Assembly: GCF_001949145.1 (NCBI RefSeq) | Contig: NW_019091394.1 | Location: forward strand, 658,410 to 722,409 | Direction: 5' to 3' | Source: Acanthaster planci | Lineage: Eukaryota > Echinodermata > Asteroidea > Valvatida > Acanthasteridae | Length of the DNA: 64,000 nt | Shown: positions 24,701 through 36,700 of the stretch, in pieces | Layout of the letters: each line of letters opens with the position of its first letter | How positions within the stretch are numbered: position 1 is the stretch's first letter | Translations under genes and position numbers: made by a program | The notes under the pieces: generated by a model | The model's database searches: none | What the model saw: only the letters and a program-made list of their open reading frames with translations | Told to the model about the DNA's origin: nothing

Positions 24701-27700
24701 GCCTTAATCTGGTGTGTTAACAGGCCAAGGTGGCCAACTTGTTAAAGTAACGGGGTCAGTATAAGTAACAAATCTGCCATTTTTTTCTGAATTCAGTTTC
24801 TAGATTTTAAAGTAATATTTCCAATTCCACTGTTTCTCCTTGTTTGACTTTCCCTTTGTAGTTGCTCTTGAACAAATATATGTGTCGTAGTACTGTACAT
24901 CAAAGTGAGCATGTATGTAAATCAGCCATTGCATCATTGTCATGTGACCATTGCACCCGCTTTTTTCTCATCTTCACTCCCATTCCCCTCCTTCCCTCCT
25001 CCCTCATCCCCACCCCCGAATCAGGTACACCCTTGATATCCACCCCTCGTCCCCTGGAGCAAGTCGAGCGGACGGGCTCCAGTGGCTCGCTTAGCAGTAG
25101 TGGTAGCGGCTTTCCGTTTGCGTCCGCGGCCAATGGCGGAGGGCCGGGGAGCGCCCCCTCATCCGCCCACACCTCTGTGCTTTCAGACTCTTCGGAGAGG
25201 AGCGAGTCGCAGTCCACCCTCATGGGGGGCACCGCCGCGCCGGGCGCCGGGAAGGGGCACCAGCGGAGTAAGTCTACCATCATGTACGACAAGCTGATGG
25301 AGCACGAGATCAAGGACCTGCTAGTGTGCTTGCTGTTCATCGTCAAGAACGTCAACGAAGGTATGCCCGACCTCTGGCAAAATTGTCAATTCCAGGAGGG
25401 GTACAAGAAGTGTACATGTACTTGGTCATTTGATGTCAAGCAAACTGGCCGGGGACAAACATGGATCTGAGAAGCTATATTTAGCTCAGAACAAGCTTAA
25501 CAATTTTCACCCTGTTACGGTAATTTTTTTTCCCAGAGGTGCTTCTGGGCTGGTGGAGTAAGGCAGGTGAAGACGACCACATCAAACTCTTTGATGTCTT
25601 AGAGTGAGTGCCTTATCAGTTTCTCATATCTGTCTTGTCTTCTGTGACACTACTGTACATGAAGTTGAGTCGGTCACAATGTTTTGACGAGCCATCCGGT
25701 CTCAATTTGAATCACAAGCTATTCAAATGAACTGTAGCAGACAGCGGCGGCGGAATGACTTTCAAAGTGGGGGCCCAGTTGTTAAACCATCAGGCATCAG
25801 TCATTAATAGGTTGATCCATTAAGCCCCACCCAATTATAGGAAAAAATGGGGGCCAGGCCCCTCTGCCCCCCCCGCTTCCGCCACCCGTGGAAGCAGGAG
25901 CATTCCATCGCCACTGTCTATCCTGTATGTCACTTGTGACTTGTCTTATGACAGGACTCATGACAGGATTTGTGATGGAATTAGCTCTAGCTTTGCTTAT
26001 TTCTCAGTGGCCAATGTTAATGAAGCTGTCGCTTTGATTTGTCATTTTTGTGTTTTTTTTCTCCCCTTCAGAATGTGTTTGTATCAGTTCCAGTACAAGG
26101 GCAAGAAGCACATCATAGCGGCAAGGTAGGTGTTGGTGGCGAGGTTTTCTTTCTGATTTAAGCACTGTAGGTTTTCCAGAACTAAGGCTCCCAGTTCCAG
26201 CTTCATGATTTCAGGGCCGTCCTCCCCCCCGCGAAGAGCCTGCAGTGTAGCGAGGTCAGGTTGTGGTGTATTTCCGTTTGGCTTGAACGGTAAAGTTCAA
26301 CAGTGAGCAATGAAGTTGAGGCCGAAGTTGGAGACAAAGCCGTCACCTGAGAAATGAACTGAGACTCGATTATCTCTCACAGTTTGACCGCAACACTTGG
26401 CAGTAGAAGGAAAGAGCCTGACATGAACTGACATAGTAATCAGCGATGGCATAAACTGTACACTTTGCTGATAGTAAATGTAGAATAGCACCTTACATGA
26501 GGCTGAATAGACAGTACTCGCGGCGTCCCCAATTGCAGTCGTATTCCTGAACGCACAGTATCAATTTTAAAACCGTAATGGGATGGTACCAGGTGATTTT
26601 GGGGGTCGGAATGAAATCGTAGAATATAGTCTGGTCCTTCGAACTGAATGTTTTCCAATAACTACACTACGTTGGGGAATATGACTGAAATTGGGGATGC
26701 CATGTATACGGTCTGTTGTAATTGTCTCCGGAGTGGTGCCCCAACGCATGTCAGGGCCTTCCTGGTGCATGAAGCTGCAGACTATAGTCTCCTGACCTAT
26801 CAGAAAAAAGCATGTTCCTGTGAGCTTGCTGCATTGCAGGGCCCCCATTTATCTCTAGACTCGTCTATTTTTACCCGAGATCCGGGCGCAAGCTCCTCGT
26901 CTCTCTATCTAGTCTGATTTTGTTCAGTGGTCATTTTTCTCGTGCGTTGTGAACGAACAAATGTGAACCATTCATCCATTGTTTAAGAGGCATGTGTCGT
27001 GTTTGTTGTCGCCGTTTAATACTTGTGCTTTGCATGGTGTGTTGAGAATTCATCATTTGAAGTTTGCCCTCACTGTTAGATGTTTCTATCCTCCAGTATA
27101 AAGATTTGGTTAAGGTCATTTCCATTGTGTTACCTGTGATTTTGTTCCTGTGTTTATGTTCAGTCTTACTGTCCTCATTGCGTTTGATTTTCATTCGTGA
27201 TTTCTGTTCTTGTTTACCAGCTTTGTGTAGCTTTGTGTTTGTTAACAGTATGAAACTCTATTCTAATCATCTCGCTTTTTTTTTTCATACTTTTTTGTAT
27301 TTCTTCGTCGTCCAATCAATGACCAATTCTGTGACTTGATGGTAAGCCAACGATTCTGATCTGAGCTTGAATGTGTGCATCCGGTCTGCATTACCCTCGC
27401 TCTCAAAGCCCTCGCTCTCAAAGCCCTCGCATGCCTCTTGCATCAGTGTGTTCTAACCAGTTCCAGGAATGTGCATTCCCTGAAAGAAACTTACTCTTCC
27501 CAAGTAACATAAGTTGCGTGCATCTTCAATCTAACTCGTTTGAGGTATTCAGTGCACGATGTAGGCGTCGAATTTAAATCCACTATCACTTGTGCATCTA
27601 AAGGGACAATCGATCAGAAAATAAGCACTCTTGATTCATGTATTAGTGTTTCCATGGGGCTCGGCAATCTTCCGAACTGTCGAACCATGCTGGGATTGCT

Positions 27701-30700
27701 GTTGACGAGGGTATTCGATTTTGTTGGGCATTAAATTTCATGCACTTGTTTAGTGACGGGAAAGTCCTTCACTTTAAAGCATGCTATTTGGCCCGAATCC
27801 AACTGAAAGGCACAATTACTGTCTTAGTAGATCTTTAAAATCTTGGGCAGACTTGGTTTCAGATGTATTTTTTTTCTCGGTTTCTGTTAATGGTTGAAGT
27901 TAGCTCAGTTACACGTTCACGGGAATGCTTAATGCGATGTGTTAACATATTAGACTTGCATGTTTGACTGTCTTCATGTACTAACCTGATCAACTCCTCC
28001 ATCGTGAGTGTGTAATGTGGCCCCTGACGGAGGTCTGTCCTTGGTGCTGTTCCTGTCGTGTGTGAAGAACAGATTTCCTGAATAATATGGTCGTTTGTTG
28101 ACTTTCTTCCAAGTGGGTGTTTGAGCTCAAATACTTCCCGAAACGCTTCAAGAAATCTGGCCTTTCTGTCGAGAATCTTTCAGCTGGTGTTGCTCTCTGT
28201 ATTGGAGACAGTGTCTCCATAGGTGGTGTTGTCGCCTTTGTGCAGATAGTAAGCAAAATTGCAAGAACTGTCAGCTAGGTACCAGAAGCAAATCTGGTGC
28301 ACAAATCTCTTCAAAATAGCCACACAATAGTTTATACGGCTTCCATTTGAACCTCTTTTGCACTGTGCTAAAAATAACAACCAATGAAATGTGCTCAGAC
28401 CAACAGGAAAAAATAGAGATATTAAATGAAATATAGACAAAAACCTGCCAGAGGTAATTGATTGGACATGATTCCTGATAATGAAAGTGTCTGATCGGAC
28501 AAGGTGACCACAGATGAATCTTGCTTCCCATCTGAAGTGGACTTGTTCATTATTTTGAACTTATATCTTGAGCATGTTAAATGTGCATGTAGTATGACTA
28601 TTAAACAAAGGTACACGTCAGGCCATCTTTACAATATTTCCCAGCAGTAAGCACAGTTTGCTGCTAAGCAGAGTAGCCAACTGTTTGTCAGTACATCTAT
28701 CTCAAGGACATTTGAGAATTGTATTACTGTGGGATTGGCTTGTTTGTCTGGCTAAGCGTGCATCGCCTCTGTTACAGCTTAGCAGTGATAGACAAAGGAG
28801 ATTTGCTTAGCCTCTTGAATTTGCCTTTGCCTGTAGTAATGTTTATAAAGCTGATGTCATTCTGTTGGTGGCCAGGGAAGTCATGTTTGAGTTTCGGTAT
28901 CCCTGTTATATCTGGCAAAATTTGGTTTATAGCCTTCTTGAGAAGGTGTTGGATGTTTTATTGCGGCTTTTTTTTTCAATTTGTCTGCCAATTGGCCACT
29001 TGTGGCCAGCAAGCGTAGAGCATTCTCAAGAACTTGCAGTTGCCGGTCATGTAAACCTTGTTTATAGGTTTACTACCGGTCGGCTACAGCATCAGGTTTG
29101 ACTTTGACAAGAGAAAAACTGAAACAAAAGCGATCCAGAATTCTGATCCTCTTTTCTGCATTTGTAAAAGATTGCGGGAAAAACCAACCAGCCACGTGGA
29201 GGAAAAGAGCAAGACGCTACCAGCCGCCAGAGCCAGAGCAGTGCAGACGAGATCACTGCATGGAGAGCTGCCAGTAGGTTAGTACAAAGCCCATGCTTAC
29301 AGCTTGCTTTGTGGGACGCGACTTGAAACGTCACTCAATCTCATTTTTGTGAAGGAGATACTGAGGCCAAGACCAGAGCTCTTTGTACGAGCATCTTGTG
29401 CTGAATCCTTCTGTTTCTAAATGTTTGAAAGATAAAGTTGGCTCGAGTGCTGTTTTTGGCATTTGTGAAAACTTTATGCTTGATATTGAGAACTGTTTTG
29501 CCATCAATTTTAGCTGTGTGGCTAAGGAAACAGACGGGATGTTGAGGGCATTTTTAAACCTCTTGCTTTTATGTGCAGTTACTGCGATGGCAGAGGCTGA
29601 GGGTGGACCCAGGGTGCTTCAAGAGGCCAATCTAGGTGCTGAGGTGGGGTTGATTGTTCTGGATGTCCTGGGCACGTACTGCACACACTTCAAGGTAAGA
29701 GCAGCTGTGGATTGCCATAGAGTCTGGGCTGATTCGGTGGCAGCAGCGGGATAAATTGTCATGAGCATCTTTCAGAACTATGACAAAGTGATCAGAGCTC
29801 ATCTTATGCTTGTCTTCTGAGCGTATTAACCTGTGAAAATGCTTCTCTCCATAATCAGGATGTACCAATCAGTAAAAACCCATCAATACTTTTTGTCTCT
29901 CTAGCCCAACCTGGACATGGATGATGGCGATAACCCTTTGATGCGGAAGGTCATGGACATCTTCCTGTCCTTCATCAAGATTGGTCAATCGGAGACCCTG
30001 TCTAGGCATGTCTTTGCTTCCCTCCGCTCCCTCGTTCACAAGGTAAAGAGCTTCAAGAGCTTCGGAATCCCTGATGCGCTGGGCGAAACTATTTATAAAA
30101 AGAATTATTTGATATTTTTAGTTGCTAATCATGTTTTTTTTTTTCCTTCAGTTCCCGGTTGCCCTCTTCAAGGGAAGTGCCCAGCTGTGTGGAGACCTCT
30201 GTCTTTCAGTGAGTATCAAATTTGAGTCTTAGCTCTGTGATTGTAATCTTCTCAATGATTTCGCCAGTACCCTCTATGTGGAGTCTAGCGCAAGTGGAAA
30301 TGAATGAGATTTGTCCACTTTTCCACTTGTGGCTCTTTCCATGACAGTATTAAATCTGAGAGTGATATATCAAACTGAGGAGCTGAGTATGCTCCTAATG
30401 CATATGAAAAACTAGTGAGTAAAGCAACCCCTTAGACTCATTTTGTGGTATCAACAACCTGACGTCTTGCATTGATGGAAGTTCGTTTGTAAATGTATTT
30501 TTTTTTACAGACTCTGAAGTGTCTCAACTCCAAGCTTCCATCCCTGCGGAGTGAGGCCTGTGCTCTGCTCTACCTGATCATGAAAGAGAACTATGAATTC
30601 ACCACCCGGAAGGATTTTGTCAGAGTTCATCTACAGGTGGGTGTAGGTCAAAGGTCAGGGGTTAGGATGGGGCTTAAAATTCTATCAGATTGATTTGATT

Positions 30701-33700
30701 TCTTTGTGTACCAGTTCTATTTCAAGTTAGGCTCCGAAGTTTTTGCTTTTGATCTGAAAAATTTCAAACTTGGAAAATTATAAAGTATCAGTTCTTATCT
30801 TGACTTCAGCTTCATTTTTTGCGTCATATTTCTTTCTTTGATAGTACTATATAATGCTTTTCATGAGTCGGTCTTTCTCCTGATCTTTAAACTCCACAGG
30901 TTGTAATTTCTGTCTCTAAGCTGATCGGCGACGCCAACAGCGTACGGTTCCAGGAGTCGCTAGCCATGATCAACAACTATGCAGTCAGCGACAAGTCCAT
31001 GTCTGTAAGTCAATCTTCTCATCTCATTTCACCAGAAAGACTTCGTGCTGAAAACCAAATCTAGAAGCCCAGTTAACCCTGTACAGGAGCAGTAGAGGGC
31101 ACTGTTTGCAAGACCTAACTTCATCTGAATGTGCACAAAATTTCTTCAAATGAGAGGAATGCACCCACGTCTGGGTCAAGCCTGAAAGTTAAGGTGGCTG
31201 GAAATAATGTACATATGTGTGAAAGTCCACATTTTCTGTCATCTCCATAAATAGATTTTGAACTAAATTTTCGTCCGAATTGCTTACTTCAGATGACCCA
31301 GTTTCCGTCCCACGTCAAAGACCTGACCAAAAAGATACGTACAGTGCTGATGGCCACAGCCCAAATGAAGGAGCATGAGAAGGACCCTGAGATGCTGGTG
31401 GACCTTCAGGACTCACTGGCCAAGAGCTATGCCAGCACGCCAGAGCTGCGCCGTACCTGGTTGGAGAGCATGGCCGTCATCCACATCAATCATGGCAACT
31501 ACTCCGAGGTATTAAGCAAATCTGCTTGGCAAATTTAGATGCTGAGCAAAACTCAGCAGAGAAGCAGTCACAGGCAATAAACATTTTACAACAGTCCGGC
31601 TGGTAATCTGTTAAAGCTCAGCAGAAATTTTTTTAGGCTGAGCAAGTATCCATGTTTTTGCAACTTGAGCCTATGGGTCTGCTGGCTAGTGGCTACGACC
31701 GCTTCTTACAGACTTGTGTGTAGATCGCAGCCACAGCCGGTTGATTTGGACTCAGTCTGAGACTCAAACTCGATGGAGCTGCTTAGTAGAATTTATAGCT
31801 AAGACAATTTATGTCAGCAAATATCAGCTGAGGCTGTGTATTACCTGGATGTTAAGCCGTGTATTCATGCAGAATTTTTCGCTCAGTGGCTCCAAGAAAC
31901 TGGGCCCAGGACTTGCATTTTTCTTCACGTTTGATTGAATTTGTAAAATGGAGTGTAATGAAGTGCCTGTCATGATAGATAGATTTGGAAGTCTTAGACT
32001 GCATCCGAATCTGTTGTCTGAAGCTAGTTCTTGGTCTTCATTCCATTGGAATTATGTGGAGATGCACGGACAAAAGACCTAGCCGTAGCTCGTTAGGTCC
32101 TTTTCAGGCCCCGCCTGTGCCGAGGAGATTCTGTCTTGAGTGGCAATGTCTTGAATCCTTACCCAGGCGGCTCACTGTAACATCCACATAGCAGCGTTGA
32201 TCGCCGAGTACCTGAAGAGGAAAGGGATCTACCCGGCCGGCTGCCAGGCCTTCCGAGACATCTCCCCTAACATCGAGAACGAAGAGAGGGGAATGAAGGA
32301 AGACATTGGACTGGAAGATGTACAGTACTCTGAGGTATGAGATCCTTGTCTCGTAATGCTTACCTCGCCCAGTCATTTTCTCACATCCGGCCCAATCCAC
32401 AGTTATCCGCTTACAAAATGTGACCCACCATCCCAAAACCAGGCTGAAGTCGGTATTTGTGATGCTGGACAATTCTGTCCTTCAGCCGGTTTTTTTACAC
32501 TTCAAAGTGATCCATGTTAAATCCAAATTCTGTCTGCAGTGAGCTTCTTACGGGTAGTAATAGCTGTTCAACTCCCATGAAAATCTGAGCAGTGGAAGTT
32601 CCACTGTTTTAGGGTTATGAAGTTACCTACTTCAGCCTGGTTTGGGGATGGTGGGTCACAAATAATGTGCAAGACAGTGGTTAGTTTGGAGGTTTTTACA
32701 GGACTTCAATTTCTTCCAGGCTTTAGGAACATTTTGCAGTCCTTTAATCCATTTTTGACTACACTTTTTGGCAATGTTGTTTGGTGTTCCAATCCTTCTT
32801 GCCTGGATATGGGATGCCAGTATAATTGGCACCTTTTCCTTTAAACGTCCAATCCCATGCCTAGTCTGACATGCTCCGTAGCTTGAATCCGACACCACAT
32901 ATTTCCAGTCCCACACCCTACACATCCAATGCCGTCATTCCACACTGCTTCTCGGTCCGCAGGACCTTAGCAGATTGCTCTTGATTTTTATGCGGCGTCC
33001 TTCCTAACCTTACTTTTTCCTCCACCCAGCAAACGTTGCTTGAGCAGCTGGAACGATGTGCCGAGGCCCTGCAGAAAGCTGAACGCTACGAGTCCATGGG
33101 GGCGCTCTACAAACTGATCATTCCATTCTACGAGAAGCAAAGGGATTTCCATGTGAGTCCTCTCTTCCTTGAACTCCTTTCCTCGTGTGGCTTACATTCA
33201 TGTCAGTAACTTCTGTGGCTTTTGATGGATCAGTTTCCCAGGTAACAGGTTTCCATGTTGTTCTGTGCAGCGCCTTGCTATGGCATATGGCAAGCTATGC
33301 GAAGCCTACAAGTCCGTCATGAAAGTCACCAGCTCTGGCCGGAGACTGCTGGGCCAGTATTTCCGAGTGGCCTTCTTCGGTCAGGTGAGTTGGAATGGTT
33401 CGAGTGTGTCATTAGACTGTGTAACATTGGCTGGGCAGATACATTTCCATGGCAAATTTTTATGCCTAGCAAAAGACCCACCATGAACCAGTTGTGTTTT
33501 ATACTCGGTTTGGCCTTACATGGGCGTACATATTCACACTGAACTCTTAGCGTGGTCCAAGAGTTGCCAAAAAAATCATAAGCTTGCTCGAGTGGGATTT
33601 GAACCCACCACTTCCCACTTACTAGTGCAGGTGTTTTAACCACTTGACCACCGAGTTTGCCGGGATCGGGTGGTTGGTTTAAATCTAATGCAGCAGCAGC

Positions 33701-36700
33701 TACCCAAAATGGTCGGTGATGTTAATTTTGCAAGAAGTTTCATGGCATTTGCTAGTAGTCAGTAGTTGTGACTGTGTTATATTGCTTCCAAGCGTAGGCC
33801 CAAACACATCCAGTGATAATTCCCTTCGTCCTTCACTCTCTCCCCTGTGATAGCATTTTGAAGAGGATGACGGGAAGGAATTCATCTACAAGGAACCCAA
33901 GGTGACCACGCTGGCCTCCGTCTGCGAAAGACTCCTCAACCTGTACACCGAGAAGTTTGGCAAGGAGAATGTCAAGCTCATCAGGGATTCCTCCAAGGTC
34001 AGTCCGTCTGTATCAGATCGGACCGGGGCACACCCCAGCCTCAGAGGTGGAGAGAGGCAAATTTGTTTGGTTTAAATCAAAGTCGTATCAGCTCTTAATT
34101 TTGGCAAAGCAAGAGGTTCTGTCACTTGAAATTTGTGTACTTTTTGGGAATTAGCTGCACGGGTCACGCAGGGGTTCACAGGTCGCACAAGAAAACAAAC
34201 GGATGTTCCAAAAACATTGCTTTGGAGGTTTATTAAGTGATTTGGGTTCCAAACACGAGAAAAAACTGGATGTTCAAAAACTCTGCCTTGAAGATTTATC
34301 AAGTCATTCAAGTCTCTATGTTGCAGGTGAATCCAGATGACTTGGACCCCAAGATCGCCTACATCCAGCTGACGTTTGTCAAGCCCTACTTTGATGACCA
34401 CGATCTCCAGGAGAGACAGACGGCGTACGAGCGCAACAATAACATCCGACGCTTTGTCTACGAGACGCCGTACACTGAAGGGGGCAAGGCGCGGGGAGCC
34501 GTGGAGGAGCAGTGTAAACTCAAAACAATCGTGACAAGTAAGGGCACGAGTAGAGACTCGGCTGCGATTGGCACATGAGAGGGTGTGTTACCTTACTCGG
34601 TAACTCGGTGTTTGAGTGTGAACTGGCGTGGTTGCATATGTTGATCAAGGTTCAGTTATGTATGAAGTGTCAGAAGAACATTCCTAACTTATTCTTCACC
34701 CACTGTTAGTAGCGAAAGCACTTGTGACAATAGTTTCACAACCAGACTGATGAGTTTATAGTTGACGTTTCTCAGTACCTCTCCTCTATCAAGTTTCATT
34801 CTTCAAAGAGATCCAGCAAACTGCCGGAACCTTTAGTAGTTGGAAGCAATCAATTTTGTGGAGTTTGCATAGTGTGTGTGTGTATACTGACATCAGTTTC
34901 CAGATTATAGCTTCAATTCTTCAGTAATGTTTGGAATGGAAGACTTTGAGACACATGGGTGGTGACAGATAAACCGGTCCTTGTCCACGGTTGTGCAATT
35001 GCCTGGAACTGCATGTGCATGGCCATGTCACCCAAAAAAGGACCGTTGTGTCTGTTGTCTCCAAGCATCTCAAAGTCTCCCATTGTGGGTCACAAATACT
35101 TGTTTTAACAAGTGTTTGTTAAAGTACTTAAAGGTACATGAAGTACTTAAAAGTACTAGTGAAGCACTCGACCTCAACACCGCTGAGAATCGCTAGATTT
35201 GTCTTCTCTCTCTCCTCTGCGAATCCCTCCTTTCACCTCTTTGGTTTCTTGTCCTGCTTTGCCAGCCTCTCACGCCTTCCCCTACGTCAAGAAGCGCATC
35301 CAGGTGGTGTACCAGATGCACAAAAAGCTGAATCCCATCCAGGTTGCCATCGACGAGGTCAAGGCCAAGGTGCAGGAGTTCCACGACGCCTTGATGACGG
35401 ACACCGTAGACATGAAACGGGTGCAGCTGCTGCTGCAGGGATCCGTCAGCACACAGGTCAGTCCACACGCTGCTGCTGTTTCATGTGTCTTACCATCGAA
35501 GGTGAGGTTTGTCGGTAGAGATTGAAGTGACCGTTGGTTGCTCCATGCTTCAGTAGTTCTCCAGTCATTGCAGCTCTCCAAGGTCAAATACAGTTGGTTT
35601 GAGATCATGAAATCGCTTGTTTTCTGGCTCAACTAACCTGAACCAGGATCAGGCATTTGAACATGAAATGAAAGTACCTTACCGTCAGCCTGTCTGTCCG
35701 ATTCTCAGGTGAATGCCGGACCCCAGGCCTATGCCATAGCTTTTCTCGGCAAGGGCAAGGAGGAGAAATGGGAAGGCCAGGATGTGTGGGAACTCAAGAA
35801 ACATTTCAGGTTAGTCACCCAAACCTGTTCGTATCTTTGGCCTAAAAAAAAGTGTGTCCATCCAAAATACAAGGAGTACCTGTGAGGGCCCAGTTGGTAA
35901 GTGTTGTCATTGTTGAATCTTCCCCATAAAGCTATTTTAAAAAAGTGGCCAGGATGTAATTTAACAAAGAGGCGCCAAACGTTGTGAAATCATTATTTTT
36001 TGTCAGTTGGGACTAGCTCTCTAGCTTCCTTTAGAATCCATCATATGAGCAGATTTTGCAGGATTGAGGAAGGCGGAGCTAACTATTACTTTACATGAGG
36101 CAAAATTTTTGAAAGTTTGAATATGGGGAATTTGCGATTGGCTACCCATGCATAGGAGAACTCAAAAACCAAAAACGGCTTGGAGGTTTGGGTGGATCGA
36201 TCAGTCAGTTCAGGATATGATTCTCACTGTTGTGACAGGGAATTCATGGAGCTGTGTGGTCGGGCGTTGGAAACCAATGCCCGCTTGATCAAGGAGGACC
36301 AGCACGAGTACCACGAGGACCTGGTGCAGAAGTACCGGGCCATGAGCAACCTGCTGGCAGAGTTACTACAGGACCAGGTGGGTTGGGCTTATCGCCCCCC
36401 GGTGTCATCCGACATTGGGATCCCCCGTGAAATTTGGCCCCTGTCTCATATATGGATACCCAGTGCAGGTTTGTTTGCTGTAACGTGAAGTCATGCTCTG
36501 CGTATCCTTTTTCTCCAAGTCCAAATTTACACACTACTTTTATTACTAGCTCATCAAAATCTCCATCTGTCGGTTAAGTGGTTGTTTGTGTCACTTCCTG
36601 TCTGATTGATGTGTTAGCTCAGCAGGTTTTTCCCTTCATAACCTCAAAAATTAACATATGTTCAACTCCTTCAAAGCAGCGATAAAAAAGGTTGACCTCA

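Noticed and set aside
31088..31103. CTCF-like agtagagggcactg, and a similar aagagggcgctag at about 49588
   Set aside because: Single short motif matches expected by chance; no supporting context.
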